From positions 1 to 64,000 of the forward strand of contig JALONR010000019.1 in assembly GCA_025454815.1 (NCBI GenBank): a stretch of DNA of 64,000 nt, given 5' to 3'. Below the pieces are notes generated by a model. It did no database searches. It saw only the letters and a list, made by a program, of their open reading frames with translations, and had not been told where the DNA came from. Numbering within the stretch: the stretch's first letter is position 1; every line of letters begins with the position of its first letter. Origin of the DNA: Bacteroidales bacterium (GTDB lineage Bacteria; Bacteroidota; Bacteroidia; Bacteroidales; VadinHA17). This document shows, piece by piece, positions 32,951-42,824 of this stretch. Both the position numbers and the translations under genes were made by a program.

Positions 32951-35900
32951 ATGAAAAAAGGAGAAAACTATGCAAGGGCGGTAATGGTACTGCTCTTTGT
33001 CATGTTGGCTTGCTCGCAGGCTTTCACACAGGGGTTGAGAGTTACCGGGACGGTAACGGGCAGCACCGGAGAAACCCTGCCAGGAGTTTACATTGTGGTA
33101 AAAGGTACCACAAACGGTGCCATGACTGACGCTGCCGGCAAATATGTGCTCGAAAATGTCGGCAGTTCCGCAATTATTCAATTTTCTTTTATCGGCTACA
33201 AGACGCAGGATATTGCAGTCAATAACATGGCAGTGATTGATGTAGTTCTTGCAGAGGATATACTTGGTCTTGAGGAGGTTGTTGTTATCGGGTATGGCAC
33301 TCAGAAGAAGGAGACACTTACCGGGGCAATTACCCAGATCAAGTCAGAGGAGATCCTTTCCACCAAGAGTACAAGTGTAGTCAGCAATATCCAGGGTAAA
33401 CTTGCCGGTGTGCTGATCAGGCAACAATCGGGTGAACCTGGAATGTTCACCAGTATGGTGAGTATCCGCGGATTCGGAACACCTTTGCTTGTGATAGACG
33501 GTGTAGCCCGTGATGGAATGTCTGATTTTGAAAGGTTAAATCCTGAAGATATTGAAAGTATTTCTGTACTTAAGGATGCATCTGCAGCAATTTACGGAAT
33601 GAACGCTGACAATGGCGTAATAATCGTTACAACAAAAAAAGGAAACAAGGGAGACACCAAATTCCAGTTCAACACACTGATAGGCGCCAAGCAGCCCACA
33701 ACACTCCTTCAGTCTGTAGATGCCTATAACTACAGGGTCCTGAAGAATGAGATGGAAAAGAACATTGGAAAGCCGGCTCTGTTCACCAATGAGGAACTTG
33801 CCAAATGGAAGGCAGGGACGGAACCCGGATACCAGGACTATGACTGGATCAATGAGATTCTTGATCCGTGGGCCAGCCAGACACAGTACAACCTTTCTGC
33901 CAACGGAGGTAATGAAAAGATGACTTTCTATTCCAGCTTTGGCTACCTCTCCGATAACGGTCTTGTCTCCAGCGGAATACAAAAGTACGATAAATACAAC
34001 CTGAGAACGAGCCTTACGGCAAACCTTTCCAACCACCTGAAGGCAACCTTTACCTTTGCAGGAAAATATGATGAGAACAGATCGCCGCAAGGTTCATACT
34101 TCTGGCTTTTCAAGCCTATTATAACATCAGACCGGGGTATCGGGCCATATACAGTCAACAATCCGCTTTTGCTGGCCTCAAATACTGAAAACATAAATGC
34201 TCTTGCATTCTCCACCGAGTCTATTTCGGGTTATGAAAAGTGGAATAACTTCCAGTATCAGAGCACCATCGATCTTGCCTATGAGGCCCCGTTCCTGGAA
34301 GGACTTCGCTTCAACCTGATAGGAGCGTATGACGGCAATGTCAATAACTGGTCTAACCTCGCCAGGTCATACAACATTTACAATTACAACTCTGAAGCCC
34401 TTGTACGTTCATGGTTCCCTGCCAAATACAGGAACACCAACACCATATTCAGGAGGATGGATGTACAGGCTCAGGCTCACTATAAAAACACCTTCGCCGG
34501 AAATCACAATGTTGGTGCAACTGTGGTCTATGAGGCAAAAGTCATAGATCAGAATTATATATCAGCACTCAGACAGTATGATAATGTCTTCACCACTGAC
34601 ATCATTGACCAGGGAAGCCTTACCAACATGCAGACAGCCGGTAACAGGTCTCGTGAGAAATACCTCTCTGTTCTCGGCCGTTTCAATTATGATTACAGGG
34701 GCAAATACCTGTTCGAGTTCCTTTTCAGGCAGGATGGATCATACCGGTATGCACCAGAGTCAAGATGGGCTTTCTTCCCCTCCCTTTCCGCAGGATGGCG
34801 CCTGTCAGAAGAGTCATTCATGGATAATGTAGCATTTATCACTAATCTGAAGCTGAGGGCATCATATGGTCTCATGGGTGCAGATGCCGGCAATCCTTTT
34901 GAATATGTGGCAGGTTACCAGTTCTCCGGTATTGATGGCGGATACGTCTTCAATAACAATGTGCTTACCATGGGAGCCTATCCTCCCGGAGTTGTGAACA
35001 ATAACCTCACATGGATAAAGACCCGGACACTTAACATAGGGTTCGATCTTGATATGTGGAATGGCAGGCTGGGCGTCACTGCTGATGTCTTCCAGAAGTA
35101 CAGGGACGGCCTTCTGGCAACACGCTTCCAGTCTGTACCCAACACCTTCGGGGCTTCATTTCCGCAGGAAAACCTTAACTCAGACAAAGTTGAGGGATTT
35201 GAATTCATGGTTTCCCACAGAAACAAGGTGGGTGATTTTGAATACGGTGTGAGCCTTAACATGACCTATGCACGCAAGTACCTTATCAACACCGAGAGAA
35301 AGCCATACGTCAGCTCAATGGAAGAGTGGAAAGATCCATGGGGTCAGAACCGCGTACTCGGCAGGGAATGGATATATACCCGCGGTGATCAGTACACTGA
35401 TATCGAACAGTTCCAGACCGCACCTCTTTACGGAGGCTCCCTGGGTAACTCCAAATGCACTCCCGGAAGCTATGAGATTATCGATGTCAACGGTGACGGT
35501 GTCATTAATTCAAATGACATGACCCCTTCGGCATGGGCAGGCCAGTATCAGGGTTATGCAACAAACCCGCCCTTGCAGTATGGCATGGCAATGAACGCCT
35601 CATGGAAAGGCATTGATTTCAACATGCTCCTGCAGGGTTCTTCTCTCTTCACTGTTATTACCGCTCCGAATGACGTCTGGGGTTACGGCAGGTATCCGTC
35701 TCTTTTTGAGAAGTTCCTCGACAGGTGGCACACTACAGATCCGAATGCAGATCCGTTTGATCCTGCAACTGAATGGACACCAGGAAAATATCCTGCATTG
35801 AAGACCGGTGTCAATACTTCAAATACCGGAGATGCACTCATAACTGACATGTGGCGTTTTGACGCAACATACCTCAGAATCAAATCAGTGGAACTCGGAT

Positions 35901-36100
35901 ATACCCTGCCAGCCAATATCGCAGGCAAGATCAGAATGGATAACGTCAGGATCTTCCTGAACTGCTTCAACCTTTATACCTTCTGCGCAAGCGAAGATGC
36001 TAAAGGTCTTGATCCTGAAAGAGAAGAAGGAGCTTATGCAGCTGACCTTACCTATCCCCTGATGAGATCATTCAACTTCGGCTTCAATATTAATTTCTAG
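32951..36100 (+). CDS. SusC/RagA-type TonB-dependent outer-membrane receptor
   Basis: The 1049-residue receptor has a signal peptide (to about QAFTQG). A CarboxypepD_reg-like domain follows (VTGTVTGSTGETLPGVYIVVKGT), then the SusC motif EEVVVIGYGTQKKETLTGAIT. Next come a TonB plug (VSIRGFGTPLLVIDGVARDGM, SISVLKDASAAIYGMNADNGVIIVTT) and a 22-strand-type barrel ending MRSFNFGFNINF. It forms the import channel of the PUL with the SusD encoded 13 bases downstream. The size is normal. Start at 32951 follows AT-rich leader sequence. Confidence 0.96.
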   Translation: MKKGENYARAVMVLLFVMLACSQAFTQGLRVTGTVTGSTGETLPGVYIVVKGTTNGAMTDAAGKYVLENVGSSAIIQFSFIGYKTQDIAVNNMAVIDVVLAEDILGLEEVVVIGYGTQKKETLTGAITQIKSEEILSTKSTSVVSNIQGKLAGVLIRQQSGEPGMFTSMVSIRGFGTPLLVIDGVARDGMSDFERLNPEDIESISVLKDASAAIYGMNADNGVIIVTTKKGNKGDTKFQFNTLIGAKQPTTLLQSVDAYNYRVLKNEMEKNIGKPALFTNEELAKWKAGTEPGYQDYDWINEILDPWASQTQYNLSANGGNEKMTFYSSFGYLSDNGLVSSGIQKYDKYNLRTSLTANLSNHLKATFTFAGKYDENRSPQGSYFWLFKPIITSDRGIGPYTVNNPLLLASNTENINALAFSTESISGYEKWNNFQYQSTIDLAYEAPFLEGLRFNLIGAYDGNVNNWSNLARSYNIYNYNSEALVRSWFPAKYRNTNTIFRRMDVQAQAHYKNTFAGNHNVGATVVYEAKVIDQNYISALRQYDNVFTTDIIDQGSLTNMQTAGNRSREKYLSVLGRFNYDYRGKYLFEFLFRQDGSYRYAPESRWAFFPSLSAGWRLSEESFMDNVAFITNLKLRASYGLMGADAGNPFEYVAGYQFSGIDGGYVFNNNVLTMGAYPPGVVNNNLTWIKTRTLNIGFDLDMWNGRLGVTADVFQKYRDGLLATRFQSVPNTFGASFPQENLNSDKVEGFEFMVSHRNKVGDFEYGVSLNMTYARKYLINTERKPYVSSMEEWKDPWGQNRVLGREWIYTRGDQYTDIEQFQTAPLYGGSLGNSKCTPGSYEIIDVNGDGVINSNDMTPSAWAGQYQGYATNPPLQYGMAMNASWKGIDFNMLLQGSSLFTVITAPNDVWGYGRYPSLFEKFLDRWHTTDPNADPFDPATEWTPGKYPALKTGVNTSNTGDALITDMWRFDATYLRIKSVELGYTLPANIAGKIRMDNVRIFLNCFNLYTFCASEDAKGLDPEREEGAYAADLTYPLMRSFNFGFNINF

Positions 36101-36113
36101 ATTGAATAAGGAT

Positions 36114-38111
36114 ATGAAAAGAAAAGTATATAACCTGGCCCTTGCAGCGGTTCTTCTGCTGCTTCCGGCTTGTGAGGACTGGCTGAATGTTGATCCTCTT
36201 ACAAAAGCACCATCCTCAGTATTTCTTTCCGACCCCAATGGCATCAATACTCTCCTTGCTAACCTTTACACGAAGATGCCGATGGAAGACTTCATGTACA
36301 ACCCTGGAAAGTTCTTCAACTATCACCGTGATCTCGGAGGCAATGCATTTGTTGACTTCGGGTGGTCAACAAGCTTCATGACCGATGAAAGCAATTACTC
36401 CGCCGGTTCCGGTGCAGGACCTGTGAATGACAATTACTGGGCATATGGAGCTGTCACAATGTCAGGCAACAATAACATTTCAAACGGTGCCTACGGGAGT
36501 ATCAGGCAGGTAAACCAGTTCCTTCTGGACCTCAATACAGCAAACATTGATGAAGGTGTCCGCAAAAGATGCGCGAGTGAGGCTCATTTCATAAGGGCTT
36601 ACATGTATTTCGGGCTTGTTAAACGTTACGGAGGGGTACCAATCATTGAAGTACCGCAGGTACCCGGTGACAACCTGAATGTACCGCGCAGCACCGAAAA
36701 GCAGACTTTTGACTTCATCCTTAACGAATGTGATCTTGCAATCGAGAACCTGCCAGCCACCGCAACTTCCAATGATGGCATTTACAGGGCTACTAAATGG
36801 ACTGCATACGCTCTTAAATCAAGAGTCGCCCTCTATGCTGCCTCAATTGCCAAATACTGGGATAAAGCACCACTTACAGGAGAGGCTGTTGACCTGAAAC
36901 TTGTGGGCGGGATGACAAATGCTGACGCAAATAATTACTATGCACAGTGCATAGCTGCATCTGCTGCCATTATTGACAACTCAGGCAAGACTCTGTATAA
37001 GCCGACTCCGGCAAGCAGAACAGAGGCTGCAAGGAATTTCCAGGACATGTTTCAGAATCCCACGGGTGCGATGGAGGAGATGATCTTCCTTAAGGCATAC
37101 ATTGACGGTTCTACGACACGGATGCAGGGGCACAGTTACGATGTATACTTCAACCCGGCGCAAACACCTCCAAGCTACACATACTACGGCCGTTTCTGCC
37201 CGACTCTCAACCTTGTAGACCTGTTTGAAGACTATACCGATGACGGAACAGGAAAGAGCGTTCCCCTGGTTACACGTAATGACGGCGTAGAGGATGAGTA
37301 TATTGCCAACCCTGGCACAGATCTGGACCTCTCAGTCCCATATAAACTTTACAATACACCTACAGAAATCTTTGCGAATAAGGACGCCAGGCTTTTTGCC
37401 AGTGTAATTACCCCGGGTTCAGCCTGGAAAGGAAAGACAATTGTCATGCAGGGTGGCCTGATAAGACCAGACGGTACAAGGCTGGTTTATCAGAACGGCA
37501 GCGCAGTAGGACTTGACGGTAATACATACTATACATACGGAGCATCTTCATCCTCAGATTATTCCGGATTTGCACAGCTCGGGAACAATGAACAGGGCAA
37601 CTTCTCAAGTTCTGGTTTCAGTGTTAAAAAATACCTAAAAGAGGGTATGACAACAATTACCCAGTTCATCTGTACGACACCTTACATTGACTTCCGTCTG
37701 GGCGAGATTTATCTGAATTATGCAGAGGCAGCTGTTGAAAGCGGACAGGGAAGTGCCTCACTGGCATCACAATACCTTAATGCACTGCGGAGAAGAGCCG
37801 GCCATACTGACAATATCCCGGCAACCATTGAAAACATTCTTAAGGAACGGCGTGTCGAACTGGCATTCGAAGGGCACCGTTACTGGGATCTGGTCAGAAG
37901 AAGGGATTCACATCTTGCTTTCAATAAAACCACCAGGAAAGCACTCGTTCCTATCCTCGACCTCAGAGAGAATCCTCCGAAGTATTTCTTCGTCAGGGCC
38001 AACAACTGGCCTGATAATAACGCCGGTGGCAGAACATTTGAAACCAAATCATATTACCTGCCAATACCGGATATCTCAACCAGCGGGCTGGTTCAGAATC
38101 CACAGTACTAA
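36114..38111 (+). CDS. SusD/RagB-type glycan-binding lipoprotein
   Basis: The 665-residue surface lipoprotein has a lipobox ending at C20 (LLLLPAC). The mature part starts EDWLNVDPLTKAPSSVFLSD, the usual SusD beginning. Later segments RCASEAHFIRAYMYFGLVKRYGGVPII and the C-terminal LNALRRRAGH, ILKERRVELAFEGHRYWDLVRR are diagnostic. I prefer the ATG at 36114, preceded by AAGGAT, over a TTG at 36102. It caps the SusC barrel and binds the incoming glycan. It is somewhat longer than the average SusD, with an insertion-rich middle. Confidence 0.96.
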   Translation: MKRKVYNLALAAVLLLLPACEDWLNVDPLTKAPSSVFLSDPNGINTLLANLYTKMPMEDFMYNPGKFFNYHRDLGGNAFVDFGWSTSFMTDESNYSAGSGAGPVNDNYWAYGAVTMSGNNNISNGAYGSIRQVNQFLLDLNTANIDEGVRKRCASEAHFIRAYMYFGLVKRYGGVPIIEVPQVPGDNLNVPRSTEKQTFDFILNECDLAIENLPATATSNDGIYRATKWTAYALKSRVALYAASIAKYWDKAPLTGEAVDLKLVGGMTNADANNYYAQCIAASAAIIDNSGKTLYKPTPASRTEAARNFQDMFQNPTGAMEEMIFLKAYIDGSTTRMQGHSYDVYFNPAQTPPSYTYYGRFCPTLNLVDLFEDYTDDGTGKSVPLVTRNDGVEDEYIANPGTDLDLSVPYKLYNTPTEIFANKDARLFASVITPGSAWKGKTIVMQGGLIRPDGTRLVYQNGSAVGLDGNTYYTYGASSSSDYSGFAQLGNNEQGNFSSSGFSVKKYLKEGMTTITQFICTTPYIDFRLGEIYLNYAEAAVESGQGSASLASQYLNALRRRAGHTDNIPATIENILKERRVELAFEGHRYWDLVRRRDSHLAFNKTTRKALVPILDLRENPPKYFFVRANNWPDNNAGGRTFETKSYYLPIPDISTSGLVQNPQY

Positions 38112-38130
38112 TCATTAATGCATTCACGAA

Positions 38131-38862
38131 ATGAAAAAGACTATATACATCTCCTTCATGATCGCCTGCCTGATGATGGCAGTAACATCCTGTGAGATAG
38201 ACGACTTCCCGGGTCCTGATGCACAGGTTTTCGGAGCAATCCTAGATAGCCTCGACGGTGCCCTGGTGGAGCAGGATATACAGACAGGATCACAGATCGA
38301 AGTACAGGAGCTAGGATTCCCAACCCTCGTCTCCCAGTTCTGGGTAATCAAGAACAATGGCGAGTACAGGAATAACCTGGTTTTCTCCAATGACTATGAT
38401 ATTTATATGCGGAATGGCAACTATTACCCATACACTCTGAAGAATGTTACCGTCAATCCCGGAGAAAATAATATCGATTTCAGAGTGGTTCCGTATATCA
38501 GGGTCAAAAACTGCAACATTACCCGTGACCAGGCCAATAACCGTATAGTGGCCACCTTCTCACTCGAAGCCGGGAAGCCTGCAGTAAAGGTCAGAACCAT
38601 AAGACTGTACGCATTCAGCGACCAGTACGTGGGAGAATACATTAAGTTCGCTACAACGGGCACTGGATTCTCTCAGACTTTCAACCCGACAATCCAGATT
38701 GATCCTTCAACTTCATACACGTTGTATATTGACCTCGCAGCCAATTCTGCATTGTTCAAAACCGGCAGGAGCTATTTCTTCAGGGTCGGTGCAATGGCTG
38801 ATGTTGCAGGTGTCGGGACAATCAGGACCAACTATGCACCGAATGTTAAAATCAGCTTGTAA
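38131..38862 (+). CDS. DUF3823 family surface lipoprotein
   Basis: The 243-residue lipoprotein has signal MKKTIYISFMIACLMMAVTS and acceptor C21. It contains the DUF3823-like IQTGSQIEVQELGF, VIKNNGEYRNNLVFSNDYDIYMRNGNYYPY and later Ig-like strands. DUF3823 proteins commonly follow SusD and are thought to be surface glycan-binding proteins. It lies 19 bases after susD. A strong hairpin follows the gene. Confidence 0.85.
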   Translation: MKKTIYISFMIACLMMAVTSCEIDDFPGPDAQVFGAILDSLDGALVEQDIQTGSQIEVQELGFPTLVSQFWVIKNNGEYRNNLVFSNDYDIYMRNGNYYPYTLKNVTVNPGENNIDFRVVPYIRVKNCNITRDQANNRIVATFSLEAGKPAVKVRTIRLYAFSDQYVGEYIKFATTGTGFSQTFNPTIQIDPSTSYTLYIDLAANSALFKTGRSYFFRVGAMADVAGVGTIRTNYAPNVKISL

Positions 38863-38920
38863 TTATTGGGGTTTGCTGAGTTTATAGGTTAGATGATCCT
38901 CCTTCTATATTGAAGGGGTA

Positions 38921-38961
38921 AATGACAGAGAGTCATGGATTTACCCTGGCTCTCTGTCATT
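38921..38961 (+). terminator. Strong hairpin after the SusC/SusD/DUF3823 unit
   Basis: The arms AATGACAGAGAG (38921-38932) and CTCTCTGTCATT (38950-38961) are perfect 12-base complements. No long T tract follows, so it may act as a partial terminator or as an mRNA-stabilising structure separating the transport genes from the enzyme genes. Confidence 0.65.
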
Positions 38962-39044
38962 GAATTAAACTGGATCCATTGTTGCTCTTATAAATGACCC
39001 GGACGAGTTTCAGCCAGAAACCAATACAGAAATTTTGTCAATCC

Positions 39045-40292
39045 ATGAAAAAGACTCTCTTCCTCACCATGATGATCACTGCTCTGGTATCGTGTAATAC
39101 TGGCAATGATGACAAGACAATTACTGATATCATTACTGATCACAGACCCCTGAAAGGAGCCGAAATACCAGCGGATATCGCGTCCAGGCTGGGTGCAACG
39201 CATGTGGGAGGAAAATACTTCTTCACAGAAAAGCCATACCTTGTGGAAGGTTGTGAGCGCATGAGATCCCTTGGGTATGATGTTGTAAAACTCTGGTTCA
39301 GGAAAAACGGAGGAGGATACCCTTTCAACTCAGAGTGGAATCTTCCTGATACAATAAGCCTGGTAACCCTGGCACAACATCCTTATTGGGAGGAGTGCTT
39401 TTCCATGCCCTTCTCCGTATTCGCCCTCAGTGTGGACGGTGCAGGAATCAAAACCACGGAAGAGAGCGCTGCAGCAGAAGAGGATGATATCTATAAACTT
39501 ACCAGATACCTCCTTACGAAATACAGAGACAGGGATGTAACCTTCATCATCCATAACTGGGAAGGTGACTGGATGCTTCGCGGAGGGACCGGCGACTATG
39601 CCCGATGGGCCAGAAAGGAAGGAGAGCTTATCAGAGCTGTTGACGGCGACAGGTATACCGTACTTGTACCGGCAGATTCAACTGCGAGATGCAATGCTAT
39701 GATAAGGTGGTTCACTGCCAGGCAAAATGGCGTAAACAGGGCGCGGTCAGAGGTAGCCGACACAAGATGCCGGGTATACCATGCAATTGAGGTAAATAAG
39801 GTAATGGACAGTATGGACGGCATACCGGGACTCGCGAACTACGTCTTGCCTTATACTGAAACTGACATGGTATCATGGTCATGCTATGACGCAATGGTTA
39901 ATGACACCACTGAAAACGGGGTATCATTGTACAGGGGAATTGAATACCTCAGGAAACAGATCAAACCCACAGCAGCAATGGAAGGTAAGCAAATAGTCTT
40001 CCTGGGTGAAATCGGAATACCGGAACAACGCTATGAGAATCTGTTGGACCAGGAATCCATAACACGAAACTGGGACGTATACATGGGTGTTTGCCTGGCA
40101 CTTGACATTCCCTATATCATACAGTGGGAACTCTTCTGCAATGAGCCAAAGAATGAAGAATTAAGAAGACTTACGGAAACACGCACCCGCGACGAAATGA
40201 GAGGGTTCTGGCTGGTGAGACCTGACGGAACCACCAGTTGGGTCGGCGAGTACTTTCAGCAGCTGATGGACAATGCAGGTGGCAAACTGTAG
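39045..40292 (+). CDS. Lipoprotein, putative TIM-barrel glycosidase of unrecognised family (paralog A)
   Basis: The 415-residue lipoprotein has a signal ending at C17 (ALVSC). I do not recognise a named family. Conserved acidic positions in a TIM-barrel-like pattern are E173 in HNWEGDW, E249 in YHAIEVNKVMD, E322 in FLGEIG and E362 in QWELFCNE. All recur in the two paralogs at 42821 and 44263. The E173 and E322 pair, about 150 residues apart at presumed strands 4 and 7, would fit clan GH-A acid/base and nucleophile. I chose the ATG at 39045 because it starts the lipoprotein signal. Placement among GH9, GH2 and SusCD genes supports a surface glycan enzyme. Confidence 0.75.
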   Translation: MKKTLFLTMMITALVSCNTGNDDKTITDIITDHRPLKGAEIPADIASRLGATHVGGKYFFTEKPYLVEGCERMRSLGYDVVKLWFRKNGGGYPFNSEWNLPDTISLVTLAQHPYWEECFSMPFSVFALSVDGAGIKTTEESAAAEEDDIYKLTRYLLTKYRDRDVTFIIHNWEGDWMLRGGTGDYARWARKEGELIRAVDGDRYTVLVPADSTARCNAMIRWFTARQNGVNRARSEVADTRCRVYHAIEVNKVMDSMDGIPGLANYVLPYTETDMVSWSCYDAMVNDTTENGVSLYRGIEYLRKQIKPTAAMEGKQIVFLGEIGIPEQRYENLLDQESITRNWDVYMGVCLALDIPYIIQWELFCNEPKNEELRRLTETRTRDEMRGFWLVRPDGTTSWVGEYFQQLMDNAGGKL

Positions 40293-40319
40293 ACCAAACA
40301 TTCCAGGATAAACATATCA

Positions 40320-42824
40320 ATGAAAAGAAGATACCAACAGAACAAGTATTTATGGGGATCAGCCCGTCTGACCTTGATGATGGCGCTGCTGGCAGTTTTT
40401 GCCCGGGCAGCATTGCCGCAGGAAGGTTATAACACAAGGGTCACATCACTTTCAAATAAAATAGGAGATGTTCTGCCGGCTACCGGTACGCCACAGGATC
40501 CTCCCAAGATTGTCAATGTGGCAGCCGTTGCACCGGATGTTTTGTGTATCGAAATAAATACCTGCCGCATATTGCCTCCTGTTCAGATCCCATATGTGCG
40601 CGATTCCGCTGACATGATTACCGTTAAGAACTATTCCCCGATGGGTGAGAAGAACACCATCAGGGTGGCCCGGAACGGATTCCCTCTTGGCATGCTCGTC
40701 GGTCCCGGGCAGAAAACCATAACTATCTATGAAAGACTGGCAGGAAAGCACCTGGATTCAGAGAGTGCTGACAACCCTGCCACCTATATAATAACATCAC
40801 CCCACGATATAAACTATAAGAGAGGCACCCTGCCGCTCAACGTATGGAGAAAAACCAAACCGACAAACTACCCGGAGGAGAACAGGCATGGAGGTGAGTT
40901 CTACACCGCGCAGCATTTTATCTACCTCTCCCTTCCATATCCCTTAAAGGAGGGCGAGACATACCTTGTGTCCATGCCTGATCTTGAGCTCAACAGGTCA
41001 TCAGTTTATTATGTTCATGATCCGGTTTACGTCAGAAGTGAGGCAGTCCACGCCTCGCAGATAGGATTCAGGCCTGACGACCCTGATAAAAACGCTTTCC
41101 TGTCGATGTGGATGGGTAACGGTGGTCCGTTCACTTATCCTGAAAACCTGACCTTCTCTCTTGTTAATGACAGGACCGATGAGAAGGTTTACACAGGCAC
41201 CTCGTCAATGCATTGGAGGGCCGATGTTCCTGAGATAACAGGCACAGGTGTCAACCATACCGGAGCTGACGTAATCCGGTTAGACTTCAGCAGCTTCAAT
41301 ATCCCGGGAAGGTATCGCATTACCGTTGATGGCATAGGAAGCAGCTATCCCTTCTTCATTGACAGCTACAACACCTGGGATCACGCCTTCCGTGTTTCCA
41401 TGAGGGCACACTTCACGCAGCGCAGCGGTGTGCCTATGCTGCCTCCTTATACTGACTTCGTCAGACCGAGAAGCTTCCACCCTGATGACGGGGTAAGGAT
41501 CTACCAGTCTACTGCTCCCCTGCTCTACAGCGGTAACGGGCTGAATGCCCTGGGAACAGAGAAAAACAATTTCGACACACTTGTTGCCGGGCGTACCGAA
41601 GTACTTGTCCCGGAGGCCTGGGGCGGAACGATGGATGCAGGTGACTGGGACAGAAGAATACGTCATCTCAATTCACCAAGATTATATCTGGAACTGATGG
41701 AGCTCTTTCCGGAATACTTTTCAGGCATATGCCTTAATATTCCGGAGTCATTAAATGATATCCCCGACATAGTAGACGAAGCCCTGTTCGGCCTCGATAT
41801 CTACCGGCGGATGCAACTCCCTGACGGGGGGATAAGAGGCGGTGTAGAGTCGTCTGAACACCCTGCAGAAGGGAGCACCTCATGGCAGGAGGTACTCTCG
41901 GTCTACGCCTATGCTCCTGACCACTGGTCAGGCTATATATATGCCGGGGTGGCAGCACGCGCCGCTTACGTGCTTCGCAATATCGGCAAAGCAAATGAAG
42001 CCGGAGTCTGGGAAGAGAGTGCAAGACGGGCAATGATATGGTCTGAAGATGAATACAGTGATTGGATTGCAGATCCTCTTTACTCCCGGATCACCCCGCA
42101 TGCAAAAACACAGGTGGCCATCGAGCGTAATCTCGCAGCAGCAGAGATGTACAGGCTTACCGGTGAAAAACGGTGGCACAATCTCTTTCTTGCCACCAGG
42201 GATATTGAGACCACCAGAACTGATGCTTTGTTCATCTACGCTCGCCTGCCTCGTGAAATGGTCAGCATCAGGGCTCAAAAGGCGGCTGTTGACACCCTTG
42301 TTAAAAAGGCTGACAGGCTTGTCAGGGTGTCCGAAATGAACGCATACGGTATCACAACCGGGATACCTGGCCGAGCTATGGGAGGATGGGAAAGCAACTA
42401 CTCCATTCCTGCCTCCCCCGCACTTGTCCGTGCCCATGTGATCACCGGAGATGCAAGATACCTGAGCACCCTGCTTCGTTCCACGATGTTCTCCGCAGGT
42501 GCCAACCCGATGAACCTGGTGCTGACAACCGGCCTGGGAGTCAACCATGTGATGCACCCTCTGCATGAAGACACGAGGCACACAGGGCAGCCTGCCCCTC
42601 CTGGTATATCCGTCTGCGGACCCTGCGAGGTGCCTGTTTACGCCAAACCGGGCTCTGACATGAGGCTGAGGCTCGACCGTGAGTGCACTCCGGCAGGATC
42701 AGTATGGCCTTCTGCAGAATCATATTTTGACCTCTATGGATGGGATCTGATGAATGAATATGTGGTCGATCGTAACCTTGGACCAAATGCTTATATCTGG
42801 GGTTACCTTGCAGCGAGAAAATGA
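40320..42824 (+). CDS. Glycoside hydrolase family 9 protein with Ig-like N-terminal domain
   Basis: The 834-residue exported protein has a signal peptide to about residue 34. Residues 35-235 form an uncharacterised, probably beta-rich region. A CelD_N-type Ig domain (AVHASQIGFRPDDPDKNAFL onward) follows at about 240-350, then the (alpha/alpha)6 GH9 domain. The catalytic-base region is GGTMDAGDWDRR with D439 and D442, and the general acid is probably E813 in LMNEYVVDRNLGPNAY. The usual C-terminal PHHR-type motif is replaced by divergent sequence. GH9 enzymes cleave beta-1,4-glucans or related backbones. The next gene overlaps its stop by four bases. Confidence 0.9.
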   Translation: MKRRYQQNKYLWGSARLTLMMALLAVFARAALPQEGYNTRVTSLSNKIGDVLPATGTPQDPPKIVNVAAVAPDVLCIEINTCRILPPVQIPYVRDSADMITVKNYSPMGEKNTIRVARNGFPLGMLVGPGQKTITIYERLAGKHLDSESADNPATYIITSPHDINYKRGTLPLNVWRKTKPTNYPEENRHGGEFYTAQHFIYLSLPYPLKEGETYLVSMPDLELNRSSVYYVHDPVYVRSEAVHASQIGFRPDDPDKNAFLSMWMGNGGPFTYPENLTFSLVNDRTDEKVYTGTSSMHWRADVPEITGTGVNHTGADVIRLDFSSFNIPGRYRITVDGIGSSYPFFIDSYNTWDHAFRVSMRAHFTQRSGVPMLPPYTDFVRPRSFHPDDGVRIYQSTAPLLYSGNGLNALGTEKNNFDTLVAGRTEVLVPEAWGGTMDAGDWDRRIRHLNSPRLYLELMELFPEYFSGICLNIPESLNDIPDIVDEALFGLDIYRRMQLPDGGIRGGVESSEHPAEGSTSWQEVLSVYAYAPDHWSGYIYAGVAARAAYVLRNIGKANEAGVWEESARRAMIWSEDEYSDWIADPLYSRITPHAKTQVAIERNLAAAEMYRLTGEKRWHNLFLATRDIETTRTDALFIYARLPREMVSIRAQKAAVDTLVKKADRLVRVSEMNAYGITTGIPGRAMGGWESNYSIPASPALVRAHVITGDARYLSTLLRSTMFSAGANPMNLVLTTGLGVNHVMHPLHEDTRHTGQPAPPGISVCGPCEVPVYAKPGSDMRLRLDRECTPAGSVWPSAESYFDLYGWDLMNEYVVDRNLGPNAYIWGYLAARK

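Noticed and set aside
33536-34090. 184-codon minus-strand frame in susC
   Set aside because: It is antisense to the well-supported SusC barrel and has no domain of its own.
41928-42581. 217-codon minus-strand frame in the GH9 gene
   Set aside because: It is antisense to conserved GH9 sequence and rich in His and Cys by chance codon complementarity.
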